Assembly (NCBI GenBank): GCA_014376915.1 | Contig: JACMQP010000559.1 | Coordinates: forward strand, 1 to 11,138 | DNA: 11,138 nt | Origin: Ramlibacter sp. | GTDB taxonomy: Bacteria; Pseudomonadota; Gammaproteobacteria; Burkholderiales; Burkholderiaceae | Reading direction: 5' to 3' | Shown here: positions 8,058 to 11,138 of the stretch, in pieces | Numbering within the stretch: position 1 is the first letter of the stretch | Layout of the letters: each line of letters starts with the position of its first letter | The notes under the pieces: model-generated | Database searches by the model: none | Seen by the model: the letters and a program-made list of their open reading frames with translations, nothing else | Told to the model about the DNA's origin: nothing | Made by a program: the position numbers and the translations under genes

Positions 8058-8840
8058 TCAGGCGCCGCTTCCGTCGATCCGCGGCAGCGCTACCCACTGC
8101 CCGGCCAGCGCATGCACGGCGACCCGGCCGCCGAACACGTCGACCAGCGCGCGGTGCGTCACCGGGTCCGCGCAATCGCCCTGGTGCGCGACCCGGCCCG
8201 CAGCCATGATCACCAGTTCGTCGGCATGCAGCGCCATGGTCAGTTCGTGCAACACGCTGACCACCGTGCCTCCGGCTCCGACGTGGTCGCGCACGATCCG
8301 AAGCCAGTCGGACTGGTGCGGCGGATCGAGGTTCGCCAGCGGCTCGTCCATCAGCAGCACCTTCGCCTGCACCGCCAGCGCGCGGGCCAGCAGGACGCGC
8401 TGGCGCTCGCCGCCGGACAGGCTGCCGAGCGCCCGGTCGCGCCAGTCCCAGCTCTGGGTCTGGCGCATCGCCGCCGCGACAGCCGCGTGGTCGTCGGTCG
8501 ACGCGGCCGCGAGCCACGGCTGGTGCGGCAACCGCCCGAGCATCACCACGTCGCGCGCCAGCAGGTCGGCGGCACCGCTCTCGCCCTGTCCCAGCCAGGC
8601 GCGCTGGCGCGCCAGCTCGCGCCGCGGCCAGAGCGCCGTGTCCCGGCCCATGAACTGCACCCGACCGCGGTGCGGCAGCAGGTGCGCCAGCGCCTTCAGC
8701 AGCGTCGTCTTGCCCGCGCCGTTGGGGCCGACGATGCAGGTCCAGCGGGCGGCCGGCAGCGCGAGGTCGATGCCGTGCAGCACCTCGGCGGCGCCCAGCG
8801 TCACACGCAGGTCCTGGGCGACGAACACCGGGCCGCTCAC
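8058..8840 (-). CDS. btuD: ABC importer ATPase, BtuD/FecE family
   Basis: Cytoplasmic 260-residue ATPase that powers the adjacent type II importer. All motifs are intact: Walker A GPNGAGKTT (38-46), Q-loop Gln85 (WLGQGES), signature LSGGERQRVLLARAL (141-155), Walker B VLLMDEP with Asp165/Glu166, D-loop ANLD, and the H-loop His198 (SVLHEL). Length fits the family (about 250-270). The start is GTG 8840, which overlaps the permease stop as GTGA and has GGAGG five bases upstream. Longer readings through this frame run over the permease gene and are not real. Substrate class (cobalamin rather than haem or ferric siderophore) is inferred from the neighbouring binding proteins; BtuD, FecE and HmuV cannot be told apart from this sequence alone. 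Last gene of the operon; 98 bases follow before the phosphatase start. Confidence 0.93.
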   Translation of the reverse strand: MSGPVFVAQDLRVTLGAAEVLHGIDLALPAARWTCIVGPNGAGKTTLLKALAHLLPHRGRVQFMGRDTALWPRRELARQRAWLGQGESGAADLLARDVVMLGRLPHQPWLAAASTDDHAAVAAAMRQTQSWDWRDRALGSLSGGERQRVLLARALAVQAKVLLMDEPLANLDPPHQSDWLRIVRDHVGAGGTVVSVLHELTMALHADELVIMAAGRVAHQGDCADPVTHRALVDVFGGRVAVHALAGQWVALPRIDGSGA

Positions 8841-9832
8841 AACGGCCTCCGATGCATCAGCCACAGCAGGTAGCCGCCACCCAGCACCGCCGTCAGCACG
8901 CCGACCGGCAGCTCGCGCGGCGCCAGCAGGAAGCGCGCCAGCACGTCGGCTGCCAGCAGCAGCACCCCGCCGGCCAATGCCGACAGCGGCAGCAGCCAGC
9001 CGTGGGTGGGCCGCACGGCCGCGCGCACGAGGTGCGGCGCAACCAGGCCGATGAAGGCGATCAGGCCGACCTGCGCCACCGCGCCTCCGGTGGCCAGCGC
9101 CATGACGCCGACCAGCAGCAGGCGCACCGGTCCGAGCGCCACGCCGAGGCTGGCGGCTGTCGCCTCGCCGAGCACCAACCCGTCGAGCGCGCGACTGGAG
9201 GCCAGCGCCACCGCCAGCGTCGCGCCAAACACTGCCGCCAGGACGCCGACGCCGGGCCAGCCCAGGAAGCCGGTGGTGCCAAGCAAAAACGCCTGCATCG
9301 TGCGCATGATCTCCGGCGCCCAGAACATCAGCAGCGCCGCGAACGCGCCGAACACCATGCCGACCACGACCCCGGCCAGCAGCAGCCGCAACGTCTGCTG
9401 CACCCCGCGCGCCAGCCCTAGCGTCAACAACACGGCCAGCACCGCACCAGCGAAGGCAGCGCCCGTCATGCCAAGGCGCGCGCCCCAGCCTGAAGCGGCC
9501 GCCGGCGAGGCGCCGAGCACGACCAGCAGCGCCGCGACGCCGAACGCGGCGCCGGTCGCGCTGCCCAGCAGATAGGGGTCGGCCAGCGGATTGCGGAACA
9601 GCCCCTGCGCCACGGCGCCCGCCAGCCCCAGCAGCGCGCCGGCGAACCAGGCGCCCAGCGTCCGCGGCAAGCGGATCTCCCACAGGATGTCCGCGGCAGC
9701 CTCGCCGGCGCCGCTGCGCAGCGGCTCCCAGCCAGCGCTGCCGACCGCCAGCCCGATCAGGCACAGGCCAGCGGTGAGCGCCAGCAGCACCAGCGCCAGC
9801 GCCGCCGGCCGCCGCAGCGGAGCTGCCTTCAC
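8837..9832 (-). CDS. btuC: ABC importer permease, BtuC/FecCD family
   Basis: Inner-membrane channel subunit of a type II importer, 331 residues, the usual length for BtuC-like proteins with about ten helices. TM1 is at about 10-30. Then come RLPRTLGAWFAGALLGLAGA (54-73) and QGLFRNPLADPYLLG (76-90), the family hallmark. The coupling-helix region is GLIAFIGLVAPHLVR (256-270), and the C-terminal helix carries ELPVGVLTAVLGGGYLLWLM. The start is GTG 9832, overlapping the btuF stop by four bases (GTGA). No Shine-Dalgarno sequence is visible, so translation is probably coupled to btuF. There is no in-frame ATG nearby, and upstream reading would overrun btuF. It forms a homodimer with two ATPase subunits by family knowledge. 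The substrate is inferred from the flanking binding proteins. Confidence 0.94.
   Translation of the reverse strand: MKAAPLRRPAALALVLLALTAGLCLIGLAVGSAGWEPLRSGAGEAAADILWEIRLPRTLGAWFAGALLGLAGAVAQGLFRNPLADPYLLGSATGAAFGVAALLVVLGASPAAASGWGARLGMTGAAFAGAVLAVLLTLGLARGVQQTLRLLLAGVVVGMVFGAFAALLMFWAPEIMRTMQAFLLGTTGFLGWPGVGVLAAVFGATLAVALASSRALDGLVLGEATAASLGVALGPVRLLLVGVMALATGGAVAQVGLIAFIGLVAPHLVRAAVRPTHGWLLPLSALAGGVLLLAADVLARFLLAPRELPVGVLTAVLGGGYLLWLMHRRPL
8846..8850 (-). promoter_or_regulatory. Ribosome binding site deciding the btuD GTG start
   Basis: The minus strand reads GGAGG within the last permease codons, five bases before GTG 8840. This near-consensus site fixes the GTG start inside the four-base GTGA overlap. 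Confidence 0.8.
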
Positions 9833-10707
9833 CGCGCGCGGCCGGGCAGCCGACCCTGCAGGCACTGCACCATCAGTTGCGCCGCCTGCGCCATGCGCGG
9901 ACCGGGCCGCACCAGCACGTCGCCCTGCTCCGGCGTGAACAGGCAGATGCGCTGGCTGCGCACGGCGCTGATCCGGCCCCAGCCGGGCCGGTCGCGCAGC
10001 GGCTGCGCAGTGCGGTCGGACATCATGATCACCTGCGGATCGGCCCGCACCACGAATTCGGGATTGAGCTTGGGGAACGGACCCAGCGCGCCCGGGACGA
10101 CGTTCGCCGCGCCGATGCGCGCCAGCAGCGCGCCGATGAAGGACGATTCGCTCGCCGCATACGGGGTGCTGTCGACTTCGAAATACACCCGGGTGCCGCG
10201 CAGCGTGGGCGGCAGGCCGCGTGCCGCCGCATCGACGCCGCGGTCGATGCGCTGCCACGCGGCGTCGGTCTCGGCACGGGACAGGCCGAGCATCGCGCCC
10301 AGCTGCAGCAGCACTCGCTGAACGTCGGCCATGGTCTTGGGCTCGAGCGCCACCACCTTCAGCCCCAGCGCTTCGAGCCGGTCCAGCGCGCGCGACGACG
10401 TCGGCAACAAGACCAGGTCGGGGCGCAGCGCAACGATGGTTTCGATGCGCGCGTCCTCCAGCCCGCCGACGTGCGGCAGCCGGCGCAACGACTCGGGCCA
10501 GCTGGCAAAGTCGTCGACGCCCACCAGCCGGTCGCAGGCGCCGAGTTCGCACACCATCTCGGCCAGCGCCGGCATCAGCGTGACGATGCGCTGCGGCGGT
10601 TGGGCCAGCGTCACCGTCACCCCGCGGTCGTCGGTCACCGCGAGCGCAGGCACCTGCGTGGCCAGCAGCAACAGTGCAGCGAGGACGGCCTTGATCACGC
10701 TGCGCAT
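9829..10707 (-). CDS. btuF: Periplasmic cobalamin-type solute-binding protein, BtuF family
   Basis: Secreted binding protein that delivers substrate to the BtuCD-like importer, 292 residues (E. coli BtuF about 266). The signal peptide covers residues 1-23 (MRSVIKAVLAALLLLATQVP, then ALA before Val24). The N-terminal lobe has PQRIVTLMPALAEMVCELGA (38-57) and IVALRPDLVLLP (91-102). A linking helix follows, and the C-terminal lobe starts at RVYFEVDSTPYAASESSFIG (173-192). Glu50 and Glu187 fall where E. coli BtuF has the two glutamates that dock on BtuC arginines, an alignment by eye. ATG 10707 has GGAG six bases upstream (10714-10717) and overlaps the preceding gene by 13 bases. Cobalamin is the best-supported ligand because of the BtuF-like pattern and the neighbouring cobalamin-binding family member. 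Haem or a siderophore remains possible. Confidence 0.85.
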   Translation of the reverse strand: MRSVIKAVLAALLLLATQVPALAVTDDRGVTVTLAQPPQRIVTLMPALAEMVCELGACDRLVGVDDFASWPESLRRLPHVGGLEDARIETIVALRPDLVLLPTSSRALDRLEALGLKVVALEPKTMADVQRVLLQLGAMLGLSRAETDAAWQRIDRGVDAAARGLPPTLRGTRVYFEVDSTPYAASESSFIGALLARIGAANVVPGALGPFPKLNPEFVVRADPQVIMMSDRTAQPLRDRPGWGRISAVRSQRICLFTPEQGDVLVRPGPRMAQAAQLMVQCLQGRLPGRAR

Positions 10708-11138
10708 GAGGCGCTCCAGTCCATCACGATCCGATGCAGTTGCTCCACGCCGTCGGTCAACGCGGCCGGACCCGGCTGCAGGATGTCGGCCGACTTGATC
10801 TCGAACAACTGGCGATTTTTCACGGCCCTGACGTCCTGCCATCCCGGCCGCGCCGCCACTTTCTCCGGCCGGAACTTCTTGCCGCACCAGGAGCCGACGA
10901 TGATGTCCGGGTTGCGGCGCACGATCTCGCCGCCGTCGCCGATGATGCGGTCCCTGCCCATGGGCATCGCCGCCAGCTCGGGAAAGCAGTCGTCGGCGCC
11001 GGCGATGCCCGCCAGCTGCGACACCCAGCGGATCGCGCTGATGTGAGGCTCGTCCCACTCCTCGAAATAGATGCGCGGCCGGCGCGGCAGGGCCTTGCCC
11101 GCGGCCTCGATTTCCAGCAGGCGCGCGCGCATGCCTTC
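10695..11138 (-). CDS. BtuF-like cobalamin-binding protein, C-terminal half (runs off right edge)
   Basis: The last 147 residues of a solute-binding-like protein; the start lies beyond base 11138 and the frame is open to the edge, so the Met at 11132 is internal. Visible segments are PRIYFEEWDEPHISAIRWVS, the loop GIAGADDCFPELAAMPMGRD, VRRNPDIIVGSWCGKKFRPE and ILQPGPAALTDGVEQLH. The fold is the C-terminal lobe of the BtuF/FepB class. It matches, by memory, a family annotated as cobalamin-binding protein in many Proteobacteria, which usually lacks a signal peptide and would then be cytoplasmic; the N-terminus is not visible here to confirm that. Compared with the secreted BtuF next door, the docking glutamate of the second lobe is not conserved (ISAIRW in place of ASESSF). 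It overlaps btuF by 13 bases, so it is co-translated with the importer. Confidence 0.82.
   Translation of the reverse strand, partial: EGMRARLLEIEAAGKALPRRPRIYFEEWDEPHISAIRWVSQLAGIAGADDCFPELAAMPMGRDRIIGDGGEIVRRNPDIIVGSWCGKKFRPEKVAARPGWQDVRAVKNRQLFEIKSADILQPGPAALTDGVEQLHRIVMDWSASCAA
10714..10717 (-). promoter_or_regulatory. Ribosome binding site deciding the btuF start
   Basis: The minus strand reads GGAG in the last codons of the upstream gene, six bases before ATG 10707. It supports this start, which begins directly with the signal peptide, over longer readings that lack one. Confidence 0.65.

Noticed and set aside
8058..9764. Apparent 568-residue fusion ending in the ATPase
   Set aside because: The first part is an out-of-frame reading of the permease gene. 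The ATPase has its own GTG start with GGAGG at 8846-8850.
9877..11046. 389-codon open frame on the plus strand
   Set aside because: Antisense to the two btuF-like genes, with no domain and biased composition; the minus-strand genes have clear motifs.
9829..11058. Longer BtuF reading from 11058
   Set aside because: The extra N-terminus is an out-of-frame reading of the upstream gene; the signal peptide and ribosome site support ATG 10707.
1..11138. Mobile elements, CRISPR, tRNA or phage genes
   Set aside because: No direct repeat arrays, transposase motifs, tRNA-like cloverleaf or integrase was recognised; base composition looks even across the window.

Overview
The window looks like a stretch of chromosome from a high-GC betaproteobacterium, probably of the order Burkholderiales. 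This is inferred from the GC-rich codon use, the GTG starts and the gene types; no marker gene in the window fixes the taxon. All eight supported genes lie on the minus strand, so transcription runs from high to low coordinates. I see no tRNA, rRNA, insertion sequence, CRISPR array or phage gene.

Right part (11138 to 8058): a BtuFCD-type importer for cobalamin or a related metal chelate. In transcription order it holds the C-terminal half of a BtuF-like cobalamin-binding protein cut by the window edge, a secreted solute-binding protein (btuF-like), a ten-helix permease (btuC-like) and the ATPase (btuD-like). The genes overlap by 13, 4 and 4 bases, so this is a tightly coupled operon. Its promoter lies outside the window, as would any cobalamin riboswitch.

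Middle part (8057 to 5528): a PafA-like alkaline phosphatase with a lipoprotein and possibly Tat signal, followed after 63 bases by a UspA universal stress protein. The leaders of these two genes share two short motifs in the same order (8 and 10 bases), a possible sign of joint control. A palindromic repeat and a 236-base leader separate uspA from the next operon.

Left part (5527 to 1): an mdtABC-type tripartite efflux operon. It holds a periplasmic adaptor with an unusual C-terminal tail, a complete MdtB-like RND permease, and the first 257 residues of an MdtC-like partner permease that runs off the left edge. As in Enterobacteria, two different RND subunits are encoded side by side and would form a mixed trimer. 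No outer-membrane channel or two-component regulator for the pump is visible.

Overall the gene content belongs to well-known families. I do not see an undescribed multi-gene system. The points worth a second look are the shared leader motif, the adaptor tail, the PafA-type active site in a Burkholderiales-like lipoprotein, the doubled BtuF-like genes and the start of mdtC.
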